Shown here piece after piece: positions 1 to 9,490 of a stretch of DNA of 64,000 nt (positions are counted from its first letter, which is position 1; each line of letters opens with the position of its first letter). Location of the stretch: contig JANQLU010000070.1 in NCBI GenBank assembly GCA_028280445.1, forward strand, positions 32,194 to 96,193, read 5' to 3'. This DNA comes from Pirellulaceae bacterium (lineage in GTDB: Bacteria; Planctomycetota; Planctomycetia; Pirellulales; Pirellulaceae). The notes beneath the pieces are model-generated. The model was not told the origin of the DNA. It ran no database searches and saw only the letters and a list, made by a program, of their open reading frames with translations. The position numbers and the translations under genes were made by a program.

Positions 1-175
1 AAAATTTGTACTTGGGTGTTTTGTAACTTCGAATGGTATAGGTCTCGTCACGCACTTCACCCCCCTGTCCGTCGACCGTCTGGAAAACTTCTTCTTTTAG
101 TTCGTCCAGTTCTTTTTCCAAAGCACTAATTTGCTGCTTGAGTTCGATATAGCGTTCGAGCGGAGTTTGAGGCAT
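1..175 (-). CDS. Small coiled-coil protein, N-terminal part (cut by window edge)
   Basis: An open frame reads from an ATG at 175 to the window edge without a stop and gives 58 residues. The product begins MPQTPLERYIELKQQ and is rich in Glu, Lys and Leu in its first 30 residues, as expected of a short coiled coil, followed by a more polar stretch ending in Lys/Tyr-rich sequence. I do not recognise the family. Codon use is like the neighbours and no frameshift is seen. The C-terminus lies outside the window, so length and function are open. Confidence 0.5.
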   Translation of the reverse strand, partial: MPQTPLERYIELKQQISALEKELDELKEEVFQTVDGQGGEVRDETYTIRSYKTPKYKF

Positions 176-275
176 CAGTCGATTCCATTGATTGAGTTTG
201 AAAATGGAGCTTTATGATAAGCATGAAATGAAAGAGGAAAAAGCACGCTTTCATCAATCTTCAAGTGCGAAATGG

Positions 276-346
276 CGTAGGGCCGGTTCCCACCGGCCGA
301 TCCAACTTCCGGTCCCTCGCTCGCGCTTCGCGCTTATGATTCCATG
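276..346. repeat. Intergenic repeat: 'gtagggccggtt' palindrome plus 'ccctcgctcgcgcttcg' fragment
   Basis: The gap 176-469 contains one copy of the gtagggccggttcccaccgg palindrome (276-299), followed by a partial copy of the 'ccctcgctcacgcttcgggtt' family. Both families recur at 16.0, 28.1 and 37.0 kb. No gene is visible in the gap. Confidence 0.75.
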
Positions 347-404
347 TTGACGCTTCATGTGTGCGAATTTTCCGCTGCACGACATTCCGCTTTACCACGA
401 CCAC

Positions 405-435
405 AATAAAACCCGCCGAACATCATTCGGCGGGT
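405..435 (-). terminator. Rho-independent terminator of the peroxidase gene
   Basis: A perfect 10-bp stem (411-420 with 426-435, arms acccgccgaa/ttcggcgggt) with a 5-base loop is followed on the minus strand by a T-rich tract (405-410). It lies 35 bases beyond the stop codon of the minus-strand peroxidase gene. Confidence 0.75.
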
Positions 436-469
436 CTCGCCTCAACCCCTCCTCTCGTCAATTAATGAT

Positions 470-2146
470 TTAACGCGGCACAAAAAACACGTTCGGCTGA
501 ACGTTCGTCAATGTCGTATTCCGTTTGATCACATCGGACAAACGTGTTTGCCTCAAACGTTTCAAATCGCGTTTGCTGAAATTTATCTCGTACCAAAATC
601 GATCGCCATCGCGCAGCGCTTCGAATTGCTGGGCAAGAATCTTTTGCACCGTTGGTCCGACACTGGCGCCGCGAACATGGTCTTCGGCCAGCAGTCCAAC
701 CCATGGATCGATATCGTTGATGTCGTCATAGGCCAGCATCAACTGATCTTGGACTGCGGTATTCGACGTAATCGATTCGATACTTTGATGTGCCCGCAAC
801 CCATAATCGATCCTCATCCGGTTGAAATCACACAGTCCATGGTCGCGACCACGTTGGATATTCAATGCCGCCAAATCAAATCCACCGCTACCCACCGGAC
901 CGAACAAGAAATTTCGAACATCGTCGACCAATTGGTTGTCGATCTCGTTGGCTTGTTGATTGATCAAACCCATCAGGTAAGGCTCAATGCCAACGTCGAC
1001 GATCCCTTGTGGTGAGAAAAAAGCGTCTCGTAACGCAATGTTGCCGGCGGTGATCACATTGCCATCGTTATCCAAGCGGAGCAAGTTAGAATTGAGCATC
1101 GTGTGACCGACACGGTAAGCGGCGGTAGAGAATTCATTGGCAATGCCCGGGTTGACGTTAGGATCGTAACCGCGATAACGACGCAAAGCTTTTTCGCCTA
1201 ACAAGGCAGGCAGAAATTCTTCGTAAGTGATCACTTGCATGACGGCAATGTTTTCACGGCGCGCACGCAAATAGATTTCTTGATCCGAAAAATTTGGGTT
1301 TTCGCTTTTGATTCGACGAGCGATCCGATTGTGCTCTCGCACAAACAACGTATGCATACTCGTTAAACCTTGTTGTTCATTAGCGCGGATGTCGCCAGCC
1401 AGAAAAAAACCGTTGTCATCCTGTGGCAGCAAATCACCATCACTGGTCGCCATCAACCCATCTTGAAATGTTCGTAGCGAATTGGCGGTTTCCTCGTCAC
1501 TGCCATAGACATTTGATCCGTCGATCCAAGCGGTAATGTCATTGAGTTGCTGACGAGTGTTGTTGGTCCCCGTCGAACTGTCGTAAACCGAGCGAAACAA
1601 CATAATTTGCATCACGCCAGTTTGGAGTGGATCAAACACGGGATCGCCAGGCGGAATGTCGATATGAAATTCTTCTGGCGGGTCGGCGGCTTCGGTCAAA
1701 TCGATATCGTGATCGAGAAATTGACCCCATTGCCAAACCATCGAAGACATTTGGCGGCGATTGGCCAAATCGGTTGTCTGGGCTGCGATGATATTGCTGA
1801 TCTCACGCGCCGAGAGTCGTCCGTCGCCGGCCGGTTCGGACAATCCGTCGGCATAGTCCGGGCGGGAATAGCGGAGCAGCTGGATGTGTGTCATGCCCCA
1901 AGACGGCTGAAACAAATTGTTTTGGGAGCCGTCGAATGTGCGAAACTCAATTTCTCCCGGGCGAAATCCTCCTGGCGGAAGGGTTTTACGACCTCCGCTT
2001 GTTCGTAGACCGGCAAATTGATCGCTGGCCAACTGGTTTTTGATGGTTGGGAGTGAATTGATCAACTCAAACTGTGCAATGGAAGTGCGACTGAGGGAAA
2101 ACATCATAAAAATGGCGCAAGCACCTGTTAAAAGAATTTGACGCAT
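470..2146 (-). CDS. Exported animal-type haem peroxidase (PF03098 family)
   Basis: The 558-residue product belongs to the animal haem peroxidase superfamily (myeloperoxidase/peroxinectin/peroxicin-like). It starts with a Sec signal peptide (MRQILLTGACAIFMMF..., cleavage after SIAQ). Family motifs are in order: WGQFLDHDIDLT with the distal His, a catalytic-Arg region, RVGHTMLNSNLL with the probable proximal haem His, and NIQRGRDHGL near the C-terminus. Such enzymes oxidise halides or phenols with hydrogen peroxide. An exported bacterial form would act in the periplasm or outside the cell. The ATG at 2146 is the only start giving a full signal peptide. The gene is monocistronic, with a terminator at 405-435. 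The family call is firm; the substrate is unknown. Confidence 0.9.
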   Translation of the reverse strand: MRQILLTGACAIFMMFSLSRTSIAQFELINSLPTIKNQLASDQFAGLRTSGGRKTLPPGGFRPGEIEFRTFDGSQNNLFQPSWGMTHIQLLRYSRPDYADGLSEPAGDGRLSAREISNIIAAQTTDLANRRQMSSMVWQWGQFLDHDIDLTEAADPPEEFHIDIPPGDPVFDPLQTGVMQIMLFRSVYDSSTGTNNTRQQLNDITAWIDGSNVYGSDEETANSLRTFQDGLMATSDGDLLPQDDNGFFLAGDIRANEQQGLTSMHTLFVREHNRIARRIKSENPNFSDQEIYLRARRENIAVMQVITYEEFLPALLGEKALRRYRGYDPNVNPGIANEFSTAAYRVGHTMLNSNLLRLDNDGNVITAGNIALRDAFFSPQGIVDVGIEPYLMGLINQQANEIDNQLVDDVRNFLFGPVGSGGFDLAALNIQRGRDHGLCDFNRMRIDYGLRAHQSIESITSNTAVQDQLMLAYDDINDIDPWVGLLAEDHVRGASVGPTVQKILAQQFEALRDGDRFWYEINFSKRDLKRLRQTRLSDVIKRNTTLTNVQPNVFFVPR

Positions 2147-2389
2147 CGTTTCTCCTCATTTAGATGAGTGTCATTGGGTTCCCCAACGTCATTACGCCAA
2201 AGGATTCAGAGATCTACTTTGAATTTTGCCTGAGATGCGATCGGCGATTGCCGTGCTGAAAAAAAGGTCGGTCAGCCGAGAGTCGAAACCGATCTCAAAA
2301 ATCTTTGATTTTTTCCCGCAAAAATGACGGCAAAAAAATTTTTAAAAAAATCATGTAGAATAAGAGATGTGAAACGCGTTTCAAATTAC

Positions 2390-3052
2390 ATGGGGTTTAC
2401 CTTGAGCCAACGCTCCACCGCCGATGAATCAGTTCAGCTTTTGCAAGATTTGCGCGACGGCGATGATTCGGCTTTTGCAAAATTGTTTTCGATCCACCGG
2501 CCGAGACTTGAAAAAATTGTTCGCTTTCGCATGGATCGACGATTGTACGGTCGTGTTGATCCGGATGATGTTTTGCAGGAGTCGTTTGTCGACGGGCAAA
2601 ATCGTTTGGAAAACTTGAGAAATTCGCCCACCCATAGTTTTCTCGTTTGGATTCGGTTAATCGTAGGCCAAACCTTGATCAACGTTCATCGCAGACATTT
2701 GAAATCCGAGCGACGAGACGCGTCACGCGACGTTGCCATTCATTCAAAAAAACCCGATCCCAATACGTCGGATTCAATGGTTATTCAGCTGGCGGATTCG
2801 TTGACTTCTCCCAGCGCCGCGTTTTCCAAAAAAGAGATCTATGAAAAAGTGACTCAGGCGGTCGATTCGCTGGCAGAATCCGACCGGGAAATTGTTGCGA
2901 TGCGGCATTTCGAAGAACTCAGCAACAACGAAATCGCGGAAATACTTAACATTACTCCCAAAAATGCAAGTATTCGATACATTCGTGCGCTAGAGCGTTT
3001 GCGATCGCACTTGGCAAAATTTACTGATCTGTTTAACGACACGGTCAATTAA
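2390..3052 (+). CDS. ECF-type RNA polymerase sigma factor (planctomycete type, kinase-linked)
   Basis: This sigma-70 family factor of about 220 residues has region 2 (DDSAFAKLFSIHRPRLEKIV, then YGRVDPDDVLQESFVD) and region 4 (LAESDREIVAMRHFEELSNN, then a helix-turn-helix). I chose the ATG at 2390 (MGFTLSQRS) because the upstream in-frame extension to 2324 is Lys/Phe-rich and unlike the family. The stop codon ends two bases before the ATG of the Ser/Thr kinase, so the two are almost certainly one operon. Planctomycetes commonly pair ECF factors with membrane Ser/Thr kinases in place of classic anti-sigma factors. The kinase partner is therefore the likely regulator. The target promoters are not identifiable. 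Confidence 0.88.
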   Translation: MGFTLSQRSTADESVQLLQDLRDGDDSAFAKLFSIHRPRLEKIVRFRMDRRLYGRVDPDDVLQESFVDGQNRLENLRNSPTHSFLVWIRLIVGQTLINVHRRHLKSERRDASRDVAIHSKKPDPNTSDSMVIQLADSLTSPSAAFSKKEIYEKVTQAVDSLAESDREIVAMRHFEELSNNEIAEILNITPKNASIRYIRALERLRSHLAKFTDLFNDTVN

Positions 3053-3054
3053 CA

Positions 3055-5724
3055 ATGGAATCATCTCAATCCAACCTGGTTCACTCAGAATCGACGGATA
3101 TCGAAACCGTGATTGTTGACGTCGAACAACGGTTGCGCAATAGCGAGTATCCGGTGATCGAAGATTACTTGCAGCGTTATCCTGCGATCGCAGATGAAAT
3201 TCGCCAATTGCTGCCGATGGTTATCGCGCTGGAAAATGCAAAGCGGAGTCAGCCACTAACCGAGCAAACCCAGTGGAAGACTCCGACCATCGAGAGTTTG
3301 GGTGATTTTCAAATTGTTCGTGAGATCGGACGCGGCGGTATGGGCGTGGTGTTCGAGGCCCGCCAAAAATCGCTGGAACGACGTGTGGCGATCAAAGTTT
3401 TGCCGAAACATCTGTTGATGTCGGATCGGCTGCTGGAATTGTTCCATCGCGAAGCAAAAACAGCAGCCCGATTGCATCATACGAATATTGTTCCCGTACT
3501 GGATATCGGCGAAGAAGACGGTTTGCATTATTTTGCGATGCAATATATCGAGGGCGTCGGTCTCAATCGAATCATTCAAGGTTGGTCGCGAAAACAGGAA
3601 CAGGCGGCCACCAATTCGGACAATGATGAAAGTAAACGGTTGCGCAAAAAATTGGCAATCGATGATTTTTCCAATGAATCTCAACCAGAAAAAAAACAAT
3701 ACGATTCAGCAATCGCTTTGGATGGAATCCACTACTGGAAAAGCGTTGCCAGAATCGGATTGCAAGTTGCCGATGCATTGGATTACTCACATCGCCATCA
3801 AGTGTTGCATCGCGATATCAAACCATCGAACTTACTGATTCAAAATGATGGGAAAGTTTGGGTCACGGATTTCGGCGTGTCGAAAGCGTTTCAGGATTTG
3901 TCGTTAACCAAAACCGGTGATGTCGTCGGTACACCGAGATACATGGCTCCGGAACAATGTCGCGGCAAAGCGACCGAGCAAAGTGATATCTACAGCCTCG
4001 GTGTGACCTTGTTTGAACTACTTGCAGGAAAAATTGCCGATCAGTCTGTCCGAGATTCATCGATTTCCAGTCCGGGAACACATTTTCATCAGCTGCGGAG
4101 CATCCGTAAATTCAAACCGTCCATTCCGAAAGATTTGGAAACCATCATTCAACGGGCAACGGCATTTGATCCCAAAAACCGGTTTAGTTCTGCGGCGGAC
4201 ATGGCTGTCGATTTGCAGCGTTTTATTTTCGATCAACCGATTCGCTCGCGGCGAGCGGGGTGGGTCGAACGGACCGTGCGCTGGTGCAAACGCAAACCGG
4301 CGCTGGCCAGTCTGACGGCATTGGCGGCGACGTTGCTGTGCGCGCTGTTGACGGTCAGTACGATGAGCTATTTGCGCGAGCGCAATCAGCGTGAGAAAAT
4401 CGAAGCGGTGCTGTCTTTGTCGGTGGATTCGTTGGACAAGGTCTTTGAACAGGATGAAATTCTCGAAGCGGAAAGTTTTCGAGCAACCTGGATCTCGGGA
4501 GACGATTCGCGATATGAAACTTTAGAAGCGTCTCCCAAAACGGCTTCGTTGCTCGAACGTCTGCTCCCCTACTACGATCGGCTCGCAGAATTGGAAAACA
4601 GCAATCCAAAATTACAACTGGCAGCCGCGCACGCGACACGCCGAATCGGTGAAATCAACATGCGACTCGGACACATGGATGAAGCGATCGTGGCATTTAA
4701 TTCAGCGATCGATCGTTATTCGAAACTGCCGCATGCTGAATTTTCGGTTGACCAGCGAATCCAAACCGCGACGGGTTGGTCACAAACCTGGTCGGATCTC
4801 GGACAGTTGAAATACCAGCAATACGAGATCGAAAAAGGAAAATATTTTTATCGACAAGCGTTAAACGTTTTGCTGAAAAATCAATTTGAGTCCATCAGAA
4901 AATCTTCGGAAATCCAATTCGCTATCGCACGAGCGAATTACAGTCTCGGGATTTTCCCCAAACCGCCTCCCCGGTTCAAACGTGATTTTAAACTGTTTCG
5001 GCTGGGCCCAACGTCCGATTATCGGCAACGCATGGTTTACATCGACAATGCGATTGAAACGCTGCAACAGCTGTTGAAACACCATCCGCAATCAGCGAAT
5101 GCCCAAAGTTTGCTCGCGCAGTGTACGCAACAAAAAGCCAGATCGGCATTCGAGCCGGAGATGGAACAAGCGATCGAAATGTTCCGCGAGCTGGTAGAAA
5201 AATATCCGCGCGTGGAACGCTACGCGATTAATCTTGCTTTCGCCTACGCTTCGATCAATCCGCCGCGTCTCCCTCCGCACCATCGCGATGAAGCAATTTC
5301 TCGCCTCAACAAAGCGCTGGATTTATCGAAAAATTTCCAGTCTTCGGTCCAGCTCAATAATTTCCTGGCCCACGCCAACCATAAATTAGCGTCGCTCTAC
5401 CATATCAAAGTGAAGCAGAGGCGCCGCTCAAAAGAACAAAATGATTTCCTCGACAAAGCGGAGAAGCATGCTCGACTGGCCGCAAAATTTCTGGCGGCCA
5501 ATGCACACATCGACAACGAGTGGAATTTCATCTGGCACATCAAATTTCGCGAGTTACTCATTCGAATTTTGCGGCAACGACGTTCGGACGAGTACATTAT
5601 CGAAGCCCAATGTTTGTTGAACGCGACGCTCGAAGAGTTGGAACAGAAAAAAATTGATACCACGGACAAAGACACGTTGCAACAATTGAAAGATCTCGAA
5701 TTTGCGCTAAAAAAATTGCTTTAA
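3055..5724 (+). CDS. Membrane Ser/Thr protein kinase with TPR-like C-terminal half
   Basis: The 889-residue product has an N-terminal helical segment (1-75) and a kinase domain of about residues 84-395: glycine loop GRGGMG at 92-97, VAIK lysine at 114, HRDIKPSN at 252-259, DFG at 272-274 and an APE-like MAPE. An insertion rich in charged residues (about 175-222) sits after the hinge. A membrane helix follows at about 417-437. The C-terminal half is helical with degenerate tetratricopeptide-like repeats, a layout typical of planctomycete PknB-like kinases. The kinase should be cytoplasmic with the repeat region on the other side of the membrane. The gene follows the sigma factor by two bases, pointing to signal-dependent control of that factor. 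The catalytic residues are intact. Confidence 0.93.
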   Translation: MESSQSNLVHSESTDIETVIVDVEQRLRNSEYPVIEDYLQRYPAIADEIRQLLPMVIALENAKRSQPLTEQTQWKTPTIESLGDFQIVREIGRGGMGVVFEARQKSLERRVAIKVLPKHLLMSDRLLELFHREAKTAARLHHTNIVPVLDIGEEDGLHYFAMQYIEGVGLNRIIQGWSRKQEQAATNSDNDESKRLRKKLAIDDFSNESQPEKKQYDSAIALDGIHYWKSVARIGLQVADALDYSHRHQVLHRDIKPSNLLIQNDGKVWVTDFGVSKAFQDLSLTKTGDVVGTPRYMAPEQCRGKATEQSDIYSLGVTLFELLAGKIADQSVRDSSISSPGTHFHQLRSIRKFKPSIPKDLETIIQRATAFDPKNRFSSAADMAVDLQRFIFDQPIRSRRAGWVERTVRWCKRKPALASLTALAATLLCALLTVSTMSYLRERNQREKIEAVLSLSVDSLDKVFEQDEILEAESFRATWISGDDSRYETLEASPKTASLLERLLPYYDRLAELENSNPKLQLAAAHATRRIGEINMRLGHMDEAIVAFNSAIDRYSKLPHAEFSVDQRIQTATGWSQTWSDLGQLKYQQYEIEKGKYFYRQALNVLLKNQFESIRKSSEIQFAIARANYSLGIFPKPPPRFKRDFKLFRLGPTSDYRQRMVYIDNAIETLQQLLKHHPQSANAQSLLAQCTQQKARSAFEPEMEQAIEMFRELVEKYPRVERYAINLAFAYASINPPRLPPHHRDEAISRLNKALDLSKNFQSSVQLNNFLAHANHKLASLYHIKVKQRRRSKEQNDFLDKAEKHARLAAKFLAANAHIDNEWNFIWHIKFRELLIRILRQRRSDEYIIEAQCLLNATLEELEQKKIDTTDKDTLQQLKDLEFALKKLL

Positions 5725-5770
5725 AATTCTCAGCTGTGATGCGTTTCTGGTTTTTGGGTTGTTGGTGATA

Positions 5771-5907
5771 GGAAGGGCGAGGCTCCAGGAAGCGCAAAGT
5801 TCCAGGGAGGGCGAGGCTCCTGCCGAGCCTGATCCTGTGAGCGGCAAGGCGCTAAGCCGCCGGTTTGTCAGCAATAACGTACCGGCGGCTAGCGCCTTGC
5901 CGCTCAC
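5771..5907. repeat. Two dispersed palindromic repeats between kinase and metR-like gene
   Basis: Positions 5771-5830 carry the 'gggagggcgaggctcctgcc' family. Positions 5837-5907 carry a long imperfect hairpin with arms gtgagcggcaaggcgctaag and its complement (cttgccgctcac). The same hairpin recurs at 9.4, 48.8 and 56.8 kb and in part at 39.4, 51.9 and 63.4 kb. No gene is visible in the 260-base gap. Confidence 0.8.
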
Positions 5908-5984
5908 TAAGGCTGCTTGCTGAATGCGACACTTTCTAAAGCTGCTCGAAACGCTGGGCGTTCAATGCACAGTCACGACACGAG

Positions 5985-6866
5985 TCATTGGTTTTTAGAC
6001 AATCGAACAAAACTTTTCAAATAGTCGATTTCTGCGTCCGTTTTTCGAACGCCGACAAAGATCTGTTTTTGAATTCCCTGTTTGCCGATTTTGATCGCTC
6101 GGAGATTCATCTGTTTTTTGTATTGATCTACCAACCATCCGGGCAATGCCGTGACGCCGCGATTGTTGGCTACCATTTGCAGCATGATGTCCGTTGTCTC
6201 AATCGTTTTGTGTTTTTGTGGACTCATCCCCGCGGGTATCAGAAACTGGCGATAGATATCCAATCGCTCGATCGAAACCGGGTAGGCAATCAGCGTTTCC
6301 GTTGACAAATCATCGGGTTTTACAAATCGTTTTTTAGACAAATGATGGTCGACCGATACGACCAGGACCAATTCGTAATCAAATGCCGGTTCGAACAACA
6401 ATTCAGATTTAAATTGCGGGTCTGGTGTCACAAGTAAATCGATGTCGTAATTCAGTAGCGCCATGATGCCGCCAAATTGAAATTCGGGACGGACATCGAC
6501 ATCAACCAACGGCCATTTTTTTAGGAACGGATCGACAACCCGCAACAACCATCGATAACACGGGTGACATTCCATCCCGATACGCAACGTACCACGGCGA
6601 CCGGCTGCAAAATCCTGCATCAAACTCTCCGCGTTTTCCAATTGCGGCAACAGCCGATGAGCGAGATCGAGCAAGTATTGGCCTGCTTGGGTCAGTCGCA
6701 ATCGTCGTCCGTCTTTTTCCCAGAATTTGACACCCAGTTGTTGCTCGAGCTTTTTGATTGAGTGGCTGATCGCTGATTGAGTGAGGAACAATTCGTTCGC
6801 TGCTTCGGTAACCGTACCGACGCGATCAACTGTTTGAATGATTTCTAAATGTGTTCGTTCGAGCAT
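5985..6866 (-). CDS. metR: LysR-family regulator, MetR-like
   Basis: About 293 residues. An N-terminal winged helix-turn-helix (VTEAANELFLTQSAISHSIK) is followed by a LysR substrate domain with FAAGRRGTLRIGMECHPCY, which resembles MetR, the homocysteine-responsive activator of methionine genes. It is transcribed divergently from metE, the classical MetR target. I placed the start at 6866 (MLERTHLEII) because GGAAAG lies seven bases upstream and the product then starts where LysR proteins normally do. Longer starts at 6881 and 6911 are possible. A MetR-type operator half-site pair lies in the shared gap. The LysR family is certain; the MetR assignment rests on context plus domain similarity. 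Confidence 0.85.
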   Translation of the reverse strand: MLERTHLEIIQTVDRVGTVTEAANELFLTQSAISHSIKKLEQQLGVKFWEKDGRRLRLTQAGQYLLDLAHRLLPQLENAESLMQDFAAGRRGTLRIGMECHPCYRWLLRVVDPFLKKWPLVDVDVRPEFQFGGIMALLNYDIDLLVTPDPQFKSELLFEPAFDYELVLVVSVDHHLSKKRFVKPDDLSTETLIAYPVSIERLDIYRQFLIPAGMSPQKHKTIETTDIMLQMVANNRGVTALPGWLVDQYKKQMNLRAIKIGKQGIQKQIFVGVRKTDAEIDYLKSFVRLSKNQ

Positions 6867-6920
6867 TTGATGTCTTTCCATAAGCCGTCGACGCGGCGCT
6901 AAAGTTGGCAATTTTATTCA

Positions 6921-6933
6921 TGAGCAAAATTCA
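6921..6933. promoter_or_regulatory. Candidate MetR operator between metR-like gene and metE
   Basis: TGAGCAAAATTCA matches the known MetR site TGAA-N5-TTCA at seven of eight fixed bases, with A at the central position. It is embedded in a wider ATTCA...TGAAT symmetry (6916-6939). A second inverted TTCA/TGAA pair lies near 6961-6973, so cooperative binding is possible. Confidence 0.5.
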
Positions 6934-7033
6934 TTGAATGATGAAATTTTAACATTTTTGTTCATGGGTGAAATGGCCTAAGATTTCACTTCACCGAGAC
7001 AAACCATGGCCTAACTAATCTGAGGAACACCGG

Positions 7034-9319
7034 ATGATCACCACCCACAACTTGGGTTTCCCAAGGATCGGAGCGAAACGAGAACTCAAATTCGCCGTCG
7101 AAAAATATTGGCGAGGCAAGCTAACAGAATCTGAATTGCAACGCCTCGTCACGACGCTGCGTCAAAAACACTGGCAGCAGCAAGACAACATCGATTGGAT
7201 CCCAGTCGGAGATTTTTCGTTTTACGATCAAGTGTTGGACGCAAGTTTTATATTGGGCAATGTTCCGACTCGGACAAACATTGACCTGCACACCGAACTG
7301 GATGCCTATTTTCGCGTGGCACGGGGACGTTCGGTCGGTGATACCGAAGCCAGTTCGATTGCTGCGTCGGAAATGACCAAATGGTTCGACACCAATTATC
7401 ACTATCTGGTGCCCGAGTTTTCGTCGACCACGGAATTCAAACTTCAAGCCGATCGCCTGCTGGCGCAGATCGATGAAGCGTTGCAGTTGAGAGACACCAT
7501 CAAACCGGTCATCATTGGACCGCTCACGTATCTTTGGCTCGGCAAATCGCTGGATCGTACACAACCCCTCGACCTGCTGAACAAAATACTGCCGGTCTAC
7601 AACGAATTACTGGAATTGTTATTCAAGCGCGGGATTCAATGGGTACAAATCGACGAACCCATTCTCGCAACTGATTTATCTGCAGAATGGTGCGAAGCAT
7701 TCAAAAATACCTACAGTCGTTTCAGCAAGAATCGGCCCCGAATTCTGTTGGCCAGTTATTTTGGGCAGCTCAGGGAAAATCTGGATTGGGCGTGTGAGCT
7801 TCCCGTCGACGGTTTGCATCTGGATGTTAGTGTCTCGAACAGCGACGTCGCGCAAGCGATTGAATTGTTGCCAGCGGACATGATATTGTCTCTGGGAGTC
7901 ATTAGTGGACGCAACGTCTGGAAAAGCGATTTGAACACGTTGCTCGATTGGCTCGAACCAATTGCCAGTCGCTTGCAGTCGCGTTTGTGGATTGCACCGT
8001 CGTGTTCGCTGTTGCATGTTCCCGTTGATTTGTCCAACGAAGAAAAAATCGATCGGGAAATCGCTCCTTGGCTTGCGTTTGCCGTCCAAAAACTCGATGA
8101 ACTCAACATCTTGGCTACCGCACTGAACGATGGCCGGCAAGCCGTGGCAGACAAGTTAAAAGACAATGCCGAGGCAATCGCCGCTCGTACAAATTCACCG
8201 CGAACTCGCAATCTCGATGTACAACAGCGAGTCAAAGATATTAGCGCAGATGATACGCAAAGACAATCTCCATTTCCGGCTCGGTCCATCGAACAACGCC
8301 AGAAACTGAATTTGCCAATTTTTCCAACGACGACCATTGGTTCATTCCCACAAACCGACGAGATTCGTCGAACGCGACGGCAGTTCAAATCTGGGAACAT
8401 GCCAGAACCGGATTATCTGAAAAAAATGAGATCCGAAATCGCCGATTGCATCAAACGCCAGGAACAACTCGGTTTGGACGTCTTGGTCCATGGCGAAGCA
8501 GAACGCAATGACATGGTGGAATATTTTGGCGAACAACTGATTGGGTGTACTTTTACTGAATACGGTTGGGTTCAATCTTATGGATCGCGATGCGTTAAAC
8601 CACCTATCATTTATGGAGACATTTCACGCCGCCAAGCGATGACCGTGGGTTGGACCGAGTACGCGCAATCGCTGACGGACAAACCGGTCAAAGGCATGCT
8701 GACCGGCCCGGTGACGATTCTGAATTGGTCGTTCGTTCGCGATGACCAGCCGCGGCAAACGACGTGTGCTCAACTTGCGTTGGCAATTCGCGACGAAGTA
8801 CTCGATTTAGAACGAGTGGGGATCAACATTATTCAAATCGACGAACCGGCGATCCGCGAGGGGCTTCCGTTGCGCCATCGCGACGCGTCGGCCTATTTGG
8901 AATGGGCGATTGGTTGCTTTCGTTTGGCTGCCAATGGCGTCCGCGACGAGACACAAATTCATACTCACATGTGTTATTCGGAGTTCAACGAGATTATCCA
9001 GTCAATTACGGAAATGGATGCCGATGTCATCACCATCGAAGCGTCGCGTTCGAACATGGAACTCGTCAACGCTTTCGTTGATTTTGAGTACCCCAACGAC
9101 ATCGGACCCGGCGTTTACGATATTCACTCACCGAACATACCATCGACCGATCAAATGGTTGATCGACTCCAAATGGTGAGCGAACATCTACCCCAGGAGC
9201 GGTTGTGGGTTAACCCCGACTGCGGGCTAAAAACTCGCAAGTGGGACGAAGTGTCACCGGCCATCGAGAATATGGTCACTGCGGCATCAATTCTGCGAAA
9301 CTTGGTCGCGGTGAATTGA
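7034..9319 (+). CDS. metE: Cobalamin-independent methionine synthase
   Basis: The 761-residue length matches MetE, which transfers a methyl group from 5-methyltetrahydropteroyl-triglutamate to homocysteine. The N-terminus ([20 protein letters not shown]) is diagnostic. The C-terminal barrel has [17 protein letters not shown] and the zinc ligands H645, C647 (HTHMC), E669 and C730 ([11 protein letters not shown]), offset by four from the E. coli residues. The ATG at 7034 is preceded by GAGGA. The gene is divergent from a MetR-like regulator and stands alone as a transcription unit, followed by repeats. The enzyme is cytoplasmic. The family assignment is firm. Confidence 0.98.
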   Translation: MITTHNLGFPRIGAKRELKFAVEKYWRGKLTESELQRLVTTLRQKHWQQQDNIDWIPVGDFSFYDQVLDASFILGNVPTRTNIDLHTELDAYFRVARGRSVGDTEASSIAASEMTKWFDTNYHYLVPEFSSTTEFKLQADRLLAQIDEALQLRDTIKPVIIGPLTYLWLGKSLDRTQPLDLLNKILPVYNELLELLFKRGIQWVQIDEPILATDLSAEWCEAFKNTYSRFSKNRPRILLASYFGQLRENLDWACELPVDGLHLDVSVSNSDVAQAIELLPADMILSLGVISGRNVWKSDLNTLLDWLEPIASRLQSRLWIAPSCSLLHVPVDLSNEEKIDREIAPWLAFAVQKLDELNILATALNDGRQAVADKLKDNAEAIAARTNSPRTRNLDVQQRVKDISADDTQRQSPFPARSIEQRQKLNLPIFPTTTIGSFPQTDEIRRTRRQFKSGNMPEPDYLKKMRSEIADCIKRQEQLGLDVLVHGEAERNDMVEYFGEQLIGCTFTEYGWVQSYGSRCVKPPIIYGDISRRQAMTVGWTEYAQSLTDKPVKGMLTGPVTILNWSFVRDDQPRQTTCAQLALAIRDEVLDLERVGINIIQIDEPAIREGLPLRHRDASAYLEWAIGCFRLAANGVRDETQIHTHMCYSEFNEIIQSITEMDADVITIEASRSNMELVNAFVDFEYPNDIGPGVYDIHSPNIPSTDQMVDRLQMVSEHLPQERLWVNPDCGLKTRKWDEVSPAIENMVTAASILRNLVAVN

Positions 9320-9352
9320 TGCGTTGCATCTCTGAATCGTCACCTTCCGCAA

Positions 9353-9470
9353 ACCTTGCAAGCCGCCGGTTTGTTAGCGTTTCGAACCGGCGGCTAGCGC
9401 CTTGCCGCTCACCGGTGGTGTTGCCATGCATAAGAGCAGCCTGCGGTTTCGTGGGAGCCTCGCCCCCGAA
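9353..9470. repeat. REP-like hairpin and 'gggagcctcgccc' fragment after metE
   Basis: Positions 9353-9412 hold the agccgccggtttgt...ggcggctagcgccttgcc hairpin, with its left arm partly lost. Positions 9449-9470 hold a remnant of the ggagcctcgcccc family. They separate the convergent metE and PhyH genes and might act as a bidirectional terminator. Confidence 0.75.
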
Positions 9471-9490
9471 ATTATCTGTGCAGCGTGTTG

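Noticed and set aside
5725..5984. Small RNA in the gap after the first kinase
   Set aside because: The only structure is the dispersed hairpin repeats, and no promoter directed into the gap could be supported.
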